From: Clostridia bacterium
GTDB lineage: Bacteria; Bacillota; Clostridia; Oscillospirales; Acutalibacteraceae
Length of the DNA stretch: 64,000 bases
Assembly: GCA_017465825.1 (NCBI GenBank)
Contig: JAFTVI010000034.1
Location: 40,476 to 104,475 of the forward strand
Reading direction: 5' to 3'
The notes under the pieces were generated by a model, which was not told the DNA's origin, did not search any database, and saw only the letters and a list, made by a program, of their open reading frames with translations. Positions within the stretch are counted from its first letter, which is position 1; every line of letters begins with the position of its first letter. The translations under genes and the position numbers were made by a program. This document shows positions 51,129 through 61,079 of this stretch, piece after piece.

Positions 51129-51850
51129 TATGCATATATATTTTCATCCACCTTATCATTAGTGACATTTCCGTTACCGCTGATAGGTACGGTTTCTCCC
51201 AGATAGGTCGGCTCGGGATTGAATCTTACATAGAGGAAGTCCTTATTTCTGGCAAGGAATTCTCTTATAGTGTTGTATATATTGGTATCTGCGGCATAGG
51301 GGCGGAGCTGACTGTCCACGCCGTATGCATCAAGTCCCAAATAACGGGCAATATAAATTGCTCTGTACAAGTGATACTCCTGTGAAATAATTATGATTTT
51401 TTCAGCGCAGAAAATATCCCTTGCTCTGTACATAGATTCATAAGTAGAAAAGCCTGCGTGGTCCATAAATATATCTTCTGACGGCACACCGTAATCTGTG
51501 GCATAGGATTTCATTGCGTTAACTTCGTCGTACTCTTCCCTGCCGTGGTCACCGCTCATAAGAATTTTTGGTGCCGCACCGTTCTCATAAAGTGTTATGC
51601 CTGTTTTTACTCTGTCCTCAAGCATATGGCTAAGAGTGTCACCGTCAACACCTGCTCCAAGAACAAGAATACAGTCAACATCTTCAAGTGCAGACGCATC
51701 ATCAACAGATAAAATATAATCATCTGTTGAATTGATTACGTGAGCATTCACGCAAACGGCATAAATACCAATAATCACACCGATTGACAAACAAGCACAG
51801 AATACAATAAAGAGCATTCTTCTGAACCTGTTATTTTGAAATTTCATCAT
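51128..51850 (-). CDS. DUF218 (SanA/YdcF-like) membrane protein
   Basis: A 240-residue protein with an N-terminal membrane segment (about 10-32) and a DUF218 domain: CILVLGAGVDGD, ALxRxxTGITLYENG, LMSGDHG, EVNAMKSYATDYGVP and STYESMYRARDIF. Family members (SanA, YdcF, ElyC) affect envelope integrity, with unknown chemistry. The start is ATG 51850 with AAGG 6 bases upstream; it overlaps the previous gene by 20 bases. Confidence 0.85.
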   Translation of the reverse strand: MMKFQNNRFRRMLFIVFCACLSIGVIIGIYAVCVNAHVINSTDDYILSVDDASALEDVDCILVLGAGVDGDTLSHMLEDRVKTGITLYENGAAPKILMSGDHGREEYDEVNAMKSYATDYGVPSEDIFMDHAGFSTYESMYRARDIFCAEKIIIISQEYHLYRAIYIARYLGLDAYGVDSQLRPYAADTNIYNTIREFLARNKDFLYVRFNPEPTYLGETVPISGNGNVTNDKVDENIYA

Positions 51851-53006
51851 AAGTAACCTTTCTGCCTGTAACGAGCTTTGTGAAACCTCGGCATACATTT
51901 TCAAAGATTTTGCGTAAGAAGCCTTTGTACGTAACATCTTTTGCTGTTTCAACGCCGAAATCGTCACCGCTTGCCTTAAGAGATGAGATATCTTCACGGG
52001 TGAACATATCATACCAATGCTCTACACGGGATGTGTATTCAGAGGTGTTATTTTCATCGACCTCAAGAATTCTGTAGCCGTACTGGGTTGAGAACTTATC
52101 TCCGTTGTAGCGTGTACTGAGCGAATTTACAATATCTATGCCTTTATACTGAACTCCGAATGCATTCGTATGGTCGTGCCCTGTGAAAATGCCGAGAACA
52201 TCACCCTTTTCAACCATAGCGTCAAACTGACCGTGATTGTAATAACCGCAACAGGGTGTTTCATTAAATGTACCATAATTTTTCACGTTCGGGTCAAACA
52301 TATAATAATCGGATTTATTATACATATGCGGAAAAGAAAACAGCTTTTGCTTGTTAACCTTTTTAAGAGCTTCGTAAACTTCCGGAACGATAGTGTGCTG
52401 AAAAGCAAAAGAATACACGGGTTTGCCGCCGTTCAATTCTTTTAACACATCGGACTTAGCCTTGTACCATTCGACCTTATCTTCAAGCACATTGGCATAG
52501 TGACCTTCATTATCATAGGAGCCGGAGTCAAACATCCAGAGATTGAATTTAACATCATCCGTATTGCTTGCAAGAACGGGAATGTTATATGTACCGCAAC
52601 CTGAAAGAAGTTCTCCGTCATCAACTGATATTGAGCAAGAGAAAGTATTGTAATAATCCATAAGCTCCTCTCTTGTCATACCTGTTTCACACTCGGAATC
52701 GTGGTTGCCAAAGGTAACTGCAACTGTAAGTTTTCTGCTTTCAAAAACAGACATAAGTTTGTCAATATACCCCTTAGTAGCGGAAATATCACCGTGATTG
52801 CCCACATTATCGCCCGTAATAATTACGATATCGGGCATTTCCTTATCGCAGGCTTTGCCGATAAGCCACACGGACGCATCTATATTACTGTCATCAAGAT
52901 GTGTGTCAGTAATGTGCATAATTTTGAGTTTACCGTTTTTATTAAAACGGATGGATTTGGCTGTTGTAATATCATCAGCTAAATCAATATTTGAAAATAA
53001 AGCCAT
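51831..53006 (-). CDS. Metallophosphoesterase, larger calcineurin-like type
   Basis: A 391-residue protein with the metal motifs IMHITDTHLDD, ITGDNVGNHG, TFGNHDSE, FAFQHT and TGHDHTNAFG, in the order of calcineurin-like phosphatases. The length, the GHDHT end and the lack of a clear signal peptide suggest a cytosolic enzyme of the purple-acid-phosphatase-related group; substrate unknown. ATG 53006 follows GGTGAT. Its 3' end overlaps the DUF218 gene, so they are co-expressed. Confidence 0.85.
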   Translation of the reverse strand: MALFSNIDLADDITTAKSIRFNKNGKLKIMHITDTHLDDSNIDASVWLIGKACDKEMPDIVIITGDNVGNHGDISATKGYIDKLMSVFESRKLTVAVTFGNHDSECETGMTREELMDYYNTFSCSISVDDGELLSGCGTYNIPVLASNTDDVKFNLWMFDSGSYDNEGHYANVLEDKVEWYKAKSDVLKELNGGKPVYSFAFQHTIVPEVYEALKKVNKQKLFSFPHMYNKSDYYMFDPNVKNYGTFNETPCCGYYNHGQFDAMVEKGDVLGIFTGHDHTNAFGVQYKGIDIVNSLSTRYNGDKFSTQYGYRILEVDENNTSEYTSRVEHWYDMFTREDISSLKASGDDFGVETAKDVTYKGFLRKIFENVCRGFTKLVTGRKVTYDEISK

Positions 53007-53097
53007 AAAAATCACCGATAATTTAAGATTGTTTGTTATTAAAAATATTTATGTGTTCTTTACATTTTTACGCGCGGCAAGAATAACTGAGCAAATC

Positions 53098-54237
53098 TCA
53101 CTTCTGTATTGAATTTTCGTGCTTTGGTGAGGAATTGAAAATATGAATGATTCCTTCATCATTAAGCAATTTGACTATGATTACGATAAAAGGAAGAATA
53201 AAAATACCGATTGCGCCGAAAACCTTTATACCGATATACATAGCCATAATCGTTACAACGGGAGAAATACCTACCTGACCTGCAACGAGCTTGGGCTCCA
53301 TAAACTGACGGATAACCGTAACAACAGCATAAATCACAAGCAAGCCTATACCCATACCGATTCTGCCCGAGATAAAGCTGATAATGCTCCAGGGCACAAG
53401 AACGGTACCGGTACCGAGAACAGGTACGATATCAATAAGAGCAATAAGAAAGCTGATAAGCAGAATATGGGATGTATCGGTGAAACCGATAAGCTTAAGC
53501 AGGGACAAACCTATAAACAATTCAAAGGTAGTGATACAGATGATAATGGAATACGCCTTTATCATTTTGCCGACTGAGCTTACGAGAATCTGTTTTGCTC
53601 TTTTTGCTTTTTCCATATCGCTGAACTGCCTTAAAACAAAATCTTTTATATCATCAAACGTTGCGGTCATAAAGCAGGTTGCAACAACGGATATCAAAAG
53701 ACTTGCAAGGAAAGAAGGAACTGTAGTGATAACACTGCTCAGGGGGGAAATAATTTTGGAAATATTGTCTGTTATAGTAGTTACGATCTGACCGCTCAGG
53801 AAGTAATCCCTTATTGTGTCTATACCGTTTGTTACATAGTCGTTTACAACAGAGGGCAACTGATTTGCAATATCAAGCGACAGATAAGCATTTTTTATAA
53901 CATCAAATACATCTGCAAAGCTTGTGCATCTGTCTGTAAAGTATGTTACAAAATCCATAACACCTGAAACAATCTTTGCGCCGCCCAAAGCAACGACACC
54001 GATAATCGCACCGAAAACAAGCAACGACAGTAATGCGCTGATAAGTCCCTTGGGAGATTTTTTATGCTTAGTAAGAAGCTTCAGAGGCTTCTGCAGAAGT
54101 GCCGCTATACAAAGTGCAAAAATAAAGGGAAATACCATCCAGAATGCATACTTCATAAACAGCACGAATGCCGTAACAAATATAAGCAGATATAATACGT
54201 TAACTATAAACGACCATCGTTTTTGAGTTTTATCCAT
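53098..54237 (-). CDS. AI-2E family transporter, YtvI-like
   Basis: A 379-residue polytopic protein with 7-8 hydrophobic segments, KIVSGVMDFVTYF and a late GTGTVLVPW / PKLVAGQVGISPVVTIMAMYIGIKVFG region typical of the PerM/AI-2E superfamily. The arrangement fits the sporulation protein YtvI, consistent with sigG and the M23/M50 pair nearby, but transported substance and true role are unknown. Monocistronic in appearance. Confidence 0.8.
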   Translation of the reverse strand: MDKTQKRWSFIVNVLYLLIFVTAFVLFMKYAFWMVFPFIFALCIAALLQKPLKLLTKHKKSPKGLISALLSLLVFGAIIGVVALGGAKIVSGVMDFVTYFTDRCTSFADVFDVIKNAYLSLDIANQLPSVVNDYVTNGIDTIRDYFLSGQIVTTITDNISKIISPLSSVITTVPSFLASLLISVVATCFMTATFDDIKDFVLRQFSDMEKAKRAKQILVSSVGKMIKAYSIIICITTFELFIGLSLLKLIGFTDTSHILLISFLIALIDIVPVLGTGTVLVPWSIISFISGRIGMGIGLLVIYAVVTVIRQFMEPKLVAGQVGISPVVTIMAMYIGIKVFGAIGIFILPFIVIIVKLLNDEGIIHIFNSSPKHENSIQK

Positions 54238-54354
54238 ATATGTTCACCCGTTTAAATGCAAATTAAAATTTGATTTCATTATACATCAATATTATTTATA
54301 AATACAATAGTTATATTTAAAATTAATTTATTTTTAACCAAAATTTAATAAAAA

Positions 54355-54391
54355 TTCAAACCACAATCACTTAAACGCAGACTGTGGTTCA
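54355..54391 (-). terminator. Terminator of the citrate synthase gene
   Basis: Minus strand AACCACA / TGTGGTT stem with a 17-base loop, then TGAATTTTTA. Confidence 0.6.
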
Positions 54392-54399
54392 TAATTTTA

Positions 54400-55767
54400 T
54401 TATCTTTTCTTCATTTCGACATACTCCCGTCTTTCCTGCACGTTCATATATGCGGGACGGATGATTTTGCCTGAATTGATGATTTCTTCAAGACGGTGAG
54501 CGCTCCAGCCTGCAATTCTTGCATCTGCAAAAATGGGAGTGTAAAGCTCCTCGGGAATACCGAGCATATCGTACACGAAGCCTGAATAGAAGTCAACGTT
54601 TGCGCTGACACCCTTATACATTTTACGTTTCTGTGCAATCACATCGGGTGCAAGGCGTTCAATGTTTGCATAAAGCTTATATTCCGCATCAAGACCTTTT
54701 TCACCTGCAAGCTTTTCAACAAAGCCTTTAAAGACTTCTGCTCTCGGGTCGGAAAGAGAATAGACTGCGTGACCGATACCGTAGATAAGTCCGCTGTTAT
54801 CAAACGCCTCTTTATTGAGGATTTTCAAAAGATATGACTTTATTTCTTCCTCATCATTCCAATTATGAACATTCTCTTTGATATCCATAAGCATATGACG
54901 GACTTTTATATTGGCGCCGCCGTGACGGGGTCCTTTAAGGGAACCGAGAGCTGCAGCTACGGCAGAATATGTGTCAGTACCCGAGGACGTAACAACGTGT
55001 GTCGTGAACGAGGAATTATTGCCGCCACCGTGCTCTGCGTGAAGCACAAGTGCCATATCAAGCAGCTGAGCTTCAAGAGGAGTGAATTTACCGTCCAGAC
55101 GGAGCATATAGAGTATGTTTTCAGCTATGGAATATTCAGGCTTGGGCTCGTGAATAAAAAAGCTCTCATTGCCCTTTACATAGTAGTTGTATGCCTGATA
55201 ACCGTAAACGGAAAGCATAGGAAACAGAGAAATAAGTCTTATGCTCTGCCTTAAAACATTATCGATGCTTGTGTCATCGGGCTTTTCGTCGTAGGAATAG
55301 AGTGCAAGCACACTTCTTGCAAGAGAGTTCATAATATCACCCGACGGTGCTTTCATTATAAAATCCCTTACAAAGGATACGGGCAGTTCCCTGTAATTCA
55401 CAAGCACGTTTTTGAATTCGTCCAGCTCTGCCTCATTTGGTAATCTGCCGAAAAGAAGGATGTACACGGTTTCTTCAAAGCAGTATCTGCCTCTTTTGGA
55501 AAAATCCGCAATTATGTCTTTGATATTGTAGCCTCTGTAAAAGAGCATTCCCTCACAGGGGACTTCAACACCGTCAACAGTCTTTTTGGACTGAATTTCA
55601 CTTATTTCTGTAAGCCCCGTAAGGACGCCCTTACCGTTAAGGTCGCGCAATCCCCTGTTAACCTTGAATCTAGTGTAAAGCTCAGGCTCAATTGCTCCGT
55701 CTTCCCTGCAGAGCGTTGCGTACCTTTCAAGCTCAGGTGCGTTACCCGAATAAAATCTTTTAATCAT
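54400..55767 (-). CDS. gltA: Citrate synthase (type I/II citrate or 2-methylcitrate synthase family)
   Basis: A 455-residue citrate synthase joining acetyl-CoA and oxaloacetate. Active-site histidines and aspartate are present: HAEHGGGNNSSFTT, KGPRHGGANIK, YGIGHAVY and NVDFYSGF. About 40 residues longer than compact bacterial enzymes, mostly at the N-terminus. 2-Methylcitrate or other C-C activity cannot be excluded. Separated from tatD by about 60 bp on the same strand; probably its own promoter. Confidence 0.9.
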   Translation of the reverse strand: MIKRFYSGNAPELERYATLCREDGAIEPELYTRFKVNRGLRDLNGKGVLTGLTEISEIQSKKTVDGVEVPCEGMLFYRGYNIKDIIADFSKRGRYCFEETVYILLFGRLPNEAELDEFKNVLVNYRELPVSFVRDFIMKAPSGDIMNSLARSVLALYSYDEKPDDTSIDNVLRQSIRLISLFPMLSVYGYQAYNYYVKGNESFFIHEPKPEYSIAENILYMLRLDGKFTPLEAQLLDMALVLHAEHGGGNNSSFTTHVVTSSGTDTYSAVAAALGSLKGPRHGGANIKVRHMLMDIKENVHNWNDEEEIKSYLLKILNKEAFDNSGLIYGIGHAVYSLSDPRAEVFKGFVEKLAGEKGLDAEYKLYANIERLAPDVIAQKRKMYKGVSANVDFYSGFVYDMLGIPEELYTPIFADARIAGWSAHRLEEIINSGKIIRPAYMNVQERREYVEMKKR

Positions 55768-55827
55768 TTTATTACTCCTTTCTCATTTTATTTCTTAATA
55801 TTTTACAATACAATTTTTAAGTATATT

Positions 55828-56592
55828 TTAACAAATATTGAATAATCTGCGTGCGTTCTCAGCAGTTACGTCAAGAATATGCTCAGCAGTACAGCTTCTT
55901 ATCTCAGCAAGCTTTTCAGCAATATAAACGATGTATGATGAATCGTTACGCTTGCCTCTTTTCGGTACGGGAGCCATATAAGGACAGTCTGTTTCAACAA
56001 GCAATCTGTCTTCAGGTAAAAAAGCCGCAACCTCAACAGGCTTTACTGCATTTTTAAACGTAACGGCACCGCCTAAGCCTATATACATACCAAGATTGAG
56101 TATTTCCCTTGCAGTTTCAACACTGCCTGAAAAACAGTGCAGAACCCCCTTCGGACGATACTTTTTAAGAAGGTCGAGGGTATCAGCGTGGGCTTCCCTG
56201 TCGTGCACGATAACGGGAATGTCGTTTTTAACGGCAATTTCAAGCTGACGCTCAAAAACTGTGAGCTGAATATCCTTGGGCACGAAGTCGTAATGATAAT
56301 CAAGCCCGATTTCACCTAATGCAACGCATTTTTCGTGTGAGAGCATTTTTTCAATTTTATCAAAATCGCCCTCTTTTACATCGTTTGCCGATTCGGGATG
56401 AAAACCGCAGGCGGCATAGAAATACTGATACTTTTCAGCATACTTTATTGATTCCAAGGATGATTGGATATCAGTTCCGCAGTTTATGATACCGACAATG
56501 CCCGCTTCGGGTAAGGAAGCGAGCAAGGAATCACGGTCGATATCAAATTGCTCATCATTATAATGGGCGTGAGAATCGAATATATTATACAT
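55828..56592 (-). CDS. tatD: TatD family deoxyribonuclease
   Basis: A 254-residue TIM-barrel metal-dependent hydrolase with DSHAHYND, GLDYHYD, IVHDREAHADT, HCFSGS and ETDCPYMAP, the TatD metal-ligand motifs. It acts as a 3'-5' DNase or D-aminoacyl-tRNA-type hydrolase in the family. Its ATG overlaps the metG stop (TAATG), the usual metG-tatD pair in Firmicutes. Confidence 0.93.
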   Translation of the reverse strand: MYNIFDSHAHYNDEQFDIDRDSLLASLPEAGIVGIINCGTDIQSSLESIKYAEKYQYFYAACGFHPESANDVKEGDFDKIEKMLSHEKCVALGEIGLDYHYDFVPKDIQLTVFERQLEIAVKNDIPVIVHDREAHADTLDLLKKYRPKGVLHCFSGSVETAREILNLGMYIGLGGAVTFKNAVKPVEVAAFLPEDRLLVETDCPYMAPVPKRGKRNDSSYIVYIAEKLAEIRSCTAEHILDVTAENARRLFNIC

Positions 56593-58529
56593 TATCTTAT
56601 CTTAGCTCCAGCGGGAAGGTCATCAACGAAGATAACCTTAACATCGTTTTCTGCACAGTCAGCGGCGAGAATCATTCCGCAGCTTTCAACTCCGCACAGT
56701 ACGGCAGGCTTGAGATTGGACACTACAATGACCTTTCTGCCGATAAGCTCCTCGGGCTTGTACCAGAGAGCTATACCGGATGCAACGGTTCTTGGTTTGT
56801 CCGTTCCGTCATTGAGTGTGAGCTGTAATAATTTTTTTGCACGCTTTACGGGTACGCAATCGGTAATTTCGGCAACACGCAAATCAACCTTTGCGAAGTC
56901 GTCAATACCGATTTTTGCGACACCTTCTATTTCAGCCGCATTTTTGGCATTCTGTGCCTTTGCAGCCATTTCAGCCTGTATCTCGGCTGTGATTTTTTCA
57001 ACGTCAATTCTTGCAAAGAGAGGTGTGGCTGTGCCGACCTTTAAGCCTGTGGGAATTGCACCGAAGGACTTAATGCTCTCATAAGTATCAATATCGGTGT
57101 TTATCTGTGCAAGAATTGCTTTGGAAGTATCGGGCATAAATGATGAAAGCTCCACTGCTATTATTCTTATGCTTTCAACAAGGTTATAAAGAACTGTTGC
57201 AAGTCTGTTTTTCTTTGTTTCATCCTTTGCAAGTGCCCAGGGAGCAGTTTCGTCAATATACTTATTGCTTCTCTTTGCGATTGCAAGAACAGCATCAACT
57301 GCATCTGAAATTCTGAAATCGTCAAATGCTTTTTCCACCTTGGGCAGAGCGGAAAGAATATCCGCCTTAAAGCCATCGTCAAGCTCTTCTGCATCCGTAT
57401 TGCAGATAAGCTCGCCGTCAAAATATTTATTTACCATTGCTACCGTTCTGTTAACAAGGTTACCTATTGTATTTGCAAGGTCGGAATTATAACGCTCAAT
57501 CATAGTATCGTAAGAGATAGAGCCGTCCTGTGCGTGGGGCATTTCGGAGAGAAGATAATATCTTACCGCGTCAACACCGAAACGGTTTACAAGTTCATCA
57601 GCGTAGATAACGTTACCCTTTGACTTGCTCATTTTGTCCTCACCGAAAAGGAGCCAGGGATGACCGTATACCTGCTCGGGAAGAGGCTCACCGAGAGCCA
57701 TAAGCATAATGGGCCAGTAGATGGTGTGGAATCGGATGATATCCTTACCGATGATATGCACGTTTGCAGGCCAATACTTTTTGTAAAGGTCTGATGAACC
57801 GTCGGGATCATATCCGAGAGCTGTAATATAGTTTGAAAGTGCATCGATCCATACATAAATAACGTGCTTGTCGTCAAATGTAACGGGAATACCCCATTTG
57901 AAAGATGTTCTTGATACACAAAGATCCTGAAGTCCGGGCTTGATGAAGTTGTTGAGCATCTCTTTTTTGCGGCTTTCGGGATATATAAAATTGGGATGAT
58001 TTTCTATATGCTCCTCAAGCTGTTTCTGATACTTTGAGAGCTTAAGGAAGTATGCCTCTTCCTTTGCAGGCTTTACTTCTCTGCCGCAATCAGGACATTT
58101 GCCGTCTGCAAGCTGTGATTCAGTCCAGAAAGACTCACAGGGAGTGCAGTAAAGACCTTCGTATTCACTCTTGTAAATATCGCCCTGCTCGTAGAGCTTT
58201 TTAAATATTTTCTGAACAGTCTTTTCGTGATAACCGTCAGTCGTTCTTATAAACTTATCATACGTAGTATTGAGCAAATCGCAGATGCCCTTGATTTCAC
58301 CTGCAACCTTATCTACGTATTCCTTGGGTGTTACGCCTGCATTCTTTGCATATTCCTCAATTTTCTGTCCGTGTTCATCTGTTCCCGTAAGGAAAAATAC
58401 GTCATAGCCCTGCAATCTTCTGAAACGGGCAATTGCGTCTGTAAGAACAATTTCATATGAATTGCCGATATGGGGCTTTCTTGAAGTATAAGCAATGGCT
58501 GTAGTTATATAATATTTCTGTTTATCCAT
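56592..58529 (-). CDS. metG: Methionyl-tRNA synthetase
   Basis: A 645-residue class I synthetase. HIGN at 20-23 (form of HIGH), two zinc knuckle halves (CTPCESFW and CPDCGRE), KMSKS near residue 300, anticodon-binding helical domain, and a C-terminal tRNA-binding (OB) domain FAKVDLRVAEI joined at the end. ATG 58529 follows GGAGG 8 bases upstream. Overlaps tatD by one base. Confidence 0.97.
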   Translation of the reverse strand: MDKQKYYITTAIAYTSRKPHIGNSYEIVLTDAIARFRRLQGYDVFFLTGTDEHGQKIEEYAKNAGVTPKEYVDKVAGEIKGICDLLNTTYDKFIRTTDGYHEKTVQKIFKKLYEQGDIYKSEYEGLYCTPCESFWTESQLADGKCPDCGREVKPAKEEAYFLKLSKYQKQLEEHIENHPNFIYPESRKKEMLNNFIKPGLQDLCVSRTSFKWGIPVTFDDKHVIYVWIDALSNYITALGYDPDGSSDLYKKYWPANVHIIGKDIIRFHTIYWPIMLMALGEPLPEQVYGHPWLLFGEDKMSKSKGNVIYADELVNRFGVDAVRYYLLSEMPHAQDGSISYDTMIERYNSDLANTIGNLVNRTVAMVNKYFDGELICNTDAEELDDGFKADILSALPKVEKAFDDFRISDAVDAVLAIAKRSNKYIDETAPWALAKDETKKNRLATVLYNLVESIRIIAVELSSFMPDTSKAILAQINTDIDTYESIKSFGAIPTGLKVGTATPLFARIDVEKITAEIQAEMAAKAQNAKNAAEIEGVAKIGIDDFAKVDLRVAEITDCVPVKRAKKLLQLTLNDGTDKPRTVASGIALWYKPEELIGRKVIVVSNLKPAVLCGVESCGMILAADCAENDVKVIFVDDLPAGAKIR

Positions 58530-58559
58530 TTTCTGTGCCTCCGTAAAATTATACAATTA

Positions 58560-58587
58560 ATTATACACTTTTTTTAATTTATTGCAA
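58560..58587 (-). promoter_or_regulatory. metG promoter
   Basis: Minus strand TTGCAA, 16-base spacer, TATAAT. The leader is only about 25 bases, leaving no room for a T-box or S-box. Confidence 0.65.
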
Positions 58588-58607
58588 GCAAATTTTTCTT
58601 TTATATA

Positions 58608-58635
58608 TTGAAATTTGAAAAAATAATGATATAAT
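58608..58635 (+). promoter_or_regulatory. Promoter of the secreted lipase-like gene
   Basis: TTGAAA, 16-base spacer, TATAAT, 34 bases before the start codon. Confidence 0.6.
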
Positions 58636-58669
58636 TGACCTGTATTATCCTATAAAGGAGATTTCAGGT

Positions 58670-60220
58670 ATGAAAAAATCATTCAAAAAATCAGTTTGCA
58701 TCGTTTTATCGGTATTAATGATGCTCTCTGCTCTCTCTTCAGTTGCATTTGCGGCTGATGAGGAAAAGCTTACACCCGTTGTTTTTGTTGACGGCATTAT
58801 GTCCTCTGACATTGTCTATGCAGAAACAGGTGAAAATGCATTTGTTCCGTCTACAGACGATATTGTAAATGCAGTAAAAGACCTTATTGTTCCTCTCGGC
58901 AAGTCAATCGGCAACGGTGACTACTCGGAGCTCGGTGAGCCTCTGAGCGAAGCACTTGTCAAAATTTTTGACGGTATTGCCTGTGATGAAAACGGCAAGC
59001 CTGTGTACAATACAGTTTCAAACTACTCAATTCCCACAGAAGAAGAAATTCTTTCCGGCAAAATTGCAAAAGAATGTAAGAATCTCGGTTTTGATGCGGA
59101 AGAGGTTGTACATTTCAGCTACGACTGGCGTCTTGATATGGTTACAATCGCATCACTGCTTCACGACTGCATTGAGGCTGTTCTTGAAGCAACAGGCGCA
59201 GAGAAAGTAAATATTGTAGGTTTCAGTATGGGTACCTGTGTTGTGACTACATACCTTCACGAACACGGCTATGAATATGTTGACGGTGTTGTTATGCTGT
59301 CGGGCGGCTTTAACGGCGTCAGCACCTGCGGCGAGCCTTTCAGCGGTCAGATTATGTTTGACGAAACAGGTCTTGTAACATATCTTAAAACAATGCTCGG
59401 TGACGATGTATCCGCATCTATGATAAATGTTCTGTTTGATGCGCTTTCAAAAGCCGGTGTTCTCGGCAATATTCTCAGCATTGCGGAAGAAATGAACTAT
59501 GCAATTCTTGACGATGTATTTGAGCTCGGTCTCGGCACCACATTTGCAAGAATGGCAGGTATATGGGCGCTTATCGGTCAGGATGATTATGAAAAAGCAA
59601 AAGAGCTTCTTATCGGTGATAATGTAAGCGATGAATTCATTGCAAAAATAGATTACTACCACTATGAGATTCAGGCAAACAACGAAGAGATCCTTGACGG
59701 CGTTATCGAAAACGGCGGAAATCTTGCAATTATTGCAAAGTACGGCAGTACAATTCCGCCCGTATGTGAAAGTCAGCTGAATATTGGTGACAGCGTTATT
59801 GATACAGTAAATACATCCTTTGGCGCAACCTGTGCAACTGCGGACACTACTCTGGGCGAAGATTATGTTCAGGCTGTTGACTGCGGACACGATCACATTT
59901 CAGCTGACAATATGATTGATGCGTCCACCTGCGTATATCCCGAATACACATGGTTTATCAAAGACCTTATGCATTCCGACCACACTCAGGCACAGTGGGA
60001 GCTTATAAGCTTCATTTTCGAAAGTGAAACACAGCCTACCGTATGTGACAATGAAAACTATTCACAGTTTCTTATAAATGTTGATGAGGAAATTGTACCT
60101 CTTACAGAACATAACAATTCCGATATATACGCATCAGCACAGAAGACATTTTTTGAGAAGATATACGATTTCCTTCGTACATTCTGGGAAATCCTTATGT
60201 CATTCATCAACGTATTTTAA
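58670..60220 (+). CDS. Secreted lipase/acyltransferase-like alpha/beta hydrolase
   Basis: A 516-residue exported protein: signal peptide 1-28 (ends AFA), then an alpha/beta hydrolase domain with FVDGIMSS, HFSYDWRLD (as in LCAT/PDAT-like hydrolases), nucleophile S186 in GFSMG, and DCGHDHISADNMIDAS providing the late histidine. The C-terminus ends in an amphipathic stretch FFEKIYDFLRTFWEILMSF. Esterase or lipase on host or dietary lipids is likely; specificity unknown. AAAGGAG precedes the start. Followed 12 bases later by an epimerase-like gene. Confidence 0.8.
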   Translation: MKKSFKKSVCIVLSVLMMLSALSSVAFAADEEKLTPVVFVDGIMSSDIVYAETGENAFVPSTDDIVNAVKDLIVPLGKSIGNGDYSELGEPLSEALVKIFDGIACDENGKPVYNTVSNYSIPTEEEILSGKIAKECKNLGFDAEEVVHFSYDWRLDMVTIASLLHDCIEAVLEATGAEKVNIVGFSMGTCVVTTYLHEHGYEYVDGVVMLSGGFNGVSTCGEPFSGQIMFDETGLVTYLKTMLGDDVSASMINVLFDALSKAGVLGNILSIAEEMNYAILDDVFELGLGTTFARMAGIWALIGQDDYEKAKELLIGDNVSDEFIAKIDYYHYEIQANNEEILDGVIENGGNLAIIAKYGSTIPPVCESQLNIGDSVIDTVNTSFGATCATADTTLGEDYVQAVDCGHDHISADNMIDASTCVYPEYTWFIKDLMHSDHTQAQWELISFIFESETQPTVCDNENYSQFLINVDEEIVPLTEHNNSDIYASAQKTFFEKIYDFLRTFWEILMSFINVF

Positions 60221-60232
60221 GGAGGAACAACA

Positions 60233-61003
60233 ATGAGCAACATCAAATGCGGAATTCAGCTTTTTACATTGAGAGATTACTGCAAGACCATTGAAGATAT
60301 TGAAGCCACTCTCAAGAAGCTTCACGAGCACGGAGTAAGAAATATCCAGATTTCGGGCATAGGCAAGGTTGACTGGAACGAGCTTGCAGAAATCGTAAAA
60401 AAATACGAAATGGACGTATGCGTTACACACACATCCTTTGAAAGAATGATGAGTGAAACCGACGCTGTTATTGACGAGCATTTAAAGCTTGGCTGTGACT
60501 GTTTAGGTATAGGTTGTATGCCCGGTGAATACGAGAGAACCGAAGAAGGCGTTGACAAGTTCATTGCAGACCTTATTCCCGTTGCAAAGCGTATGAGAGA
60601 AAGAGGTGTGCATCTTGCATACCACAACCACGATTTTGACTTAAAGCTCTACGGCGGAAAGTCAATTCTTGACAGAATGCTTGAGCTTGACAAAGACCTT
60701 CTGTGGTTTGTTCCCGACGTTGCGTGGATTCAGATTGCAGGCGAAAATCCTGCTGAATATCTTAAAAAGATGCAGGACAGAGTTAAGGTACTTCATTTCA
60801 AGGACTATAACCCCGTTGAAGACGGAGAGCATCCCTGGGCGTTCACAGAGCTCGGCAAGGGTGTGGTTGACCTTAAAGCCTGCTACGAAACAGCAAAAGA
60901 AATGGGAATTCCCTACATAATGTTTGAGCAGGATAACAACTGGACTGTAAATGCTATGGAATCAAGCAAGGAAAGCTTTGAATTTATGACAAAGCTCAGC
61001 TAA
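60233..61003 (+). CDS. Sugar phosphate isomerase/epimerase-like TIM-barrel protein
   Basis: A 256-residue xylose-isomerase-like TIM barrel (AP endonuclease 2 superfamily): MSNIKCGIQLFTLRDY, YHNHDFDLKLYGGK, WFVPDVAWIQIAGENP, HFKDYNP and MFEQDNNW contain the metal-binding H/E/D positions. Could act on inositol-derived or other sugars; substrate unknown. GGAGG precedes the start, 12 bases after the lipase stop; the pair looks like one operon. Confidence 0.85.
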   Translation: MSNIKCGIQLFTLRDYCKTIEDIEATLKKLHEHGVRNIQISGIGKVDWNELAEIVKKYEMDVCVTHTSFERMMSETDAVIDEHLKLGCDCLGIGCMPGEYERTEEGVDKFIADLIPVAKRMRERGVHLAYHNHDFDLKLYGGKSILDRMLELDKDLLWFVPDVAWIQIAGENPAEYLKKMQDRVKVLHFKDYNPVEDGEHPWAFTELGKGVVDLKACYETAKEMGIPYIMFEQDNNWTVNAMESSKESFEFMTKLS

Positions 61004-61010
61004 TTATTTG

Positions 61011-61039
61011 TTGACATTTATAAAAATCTGTGTTACTAT
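61011..61039 (+). promoter_or_regulatory. Promoter of SGNH hydrolase copy 1
   Basis: TTGACA, 17-base spacer, TACTAT. The spacer end and downstream bases (TGTGTTAC, AATTTACA) are shared with the promoter at 62463. Confidence 0.7.
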
Positions 61040-61079
61040 AAATTTACAATTTATTAATATTTTTGTGGAGGCAAAAAAT

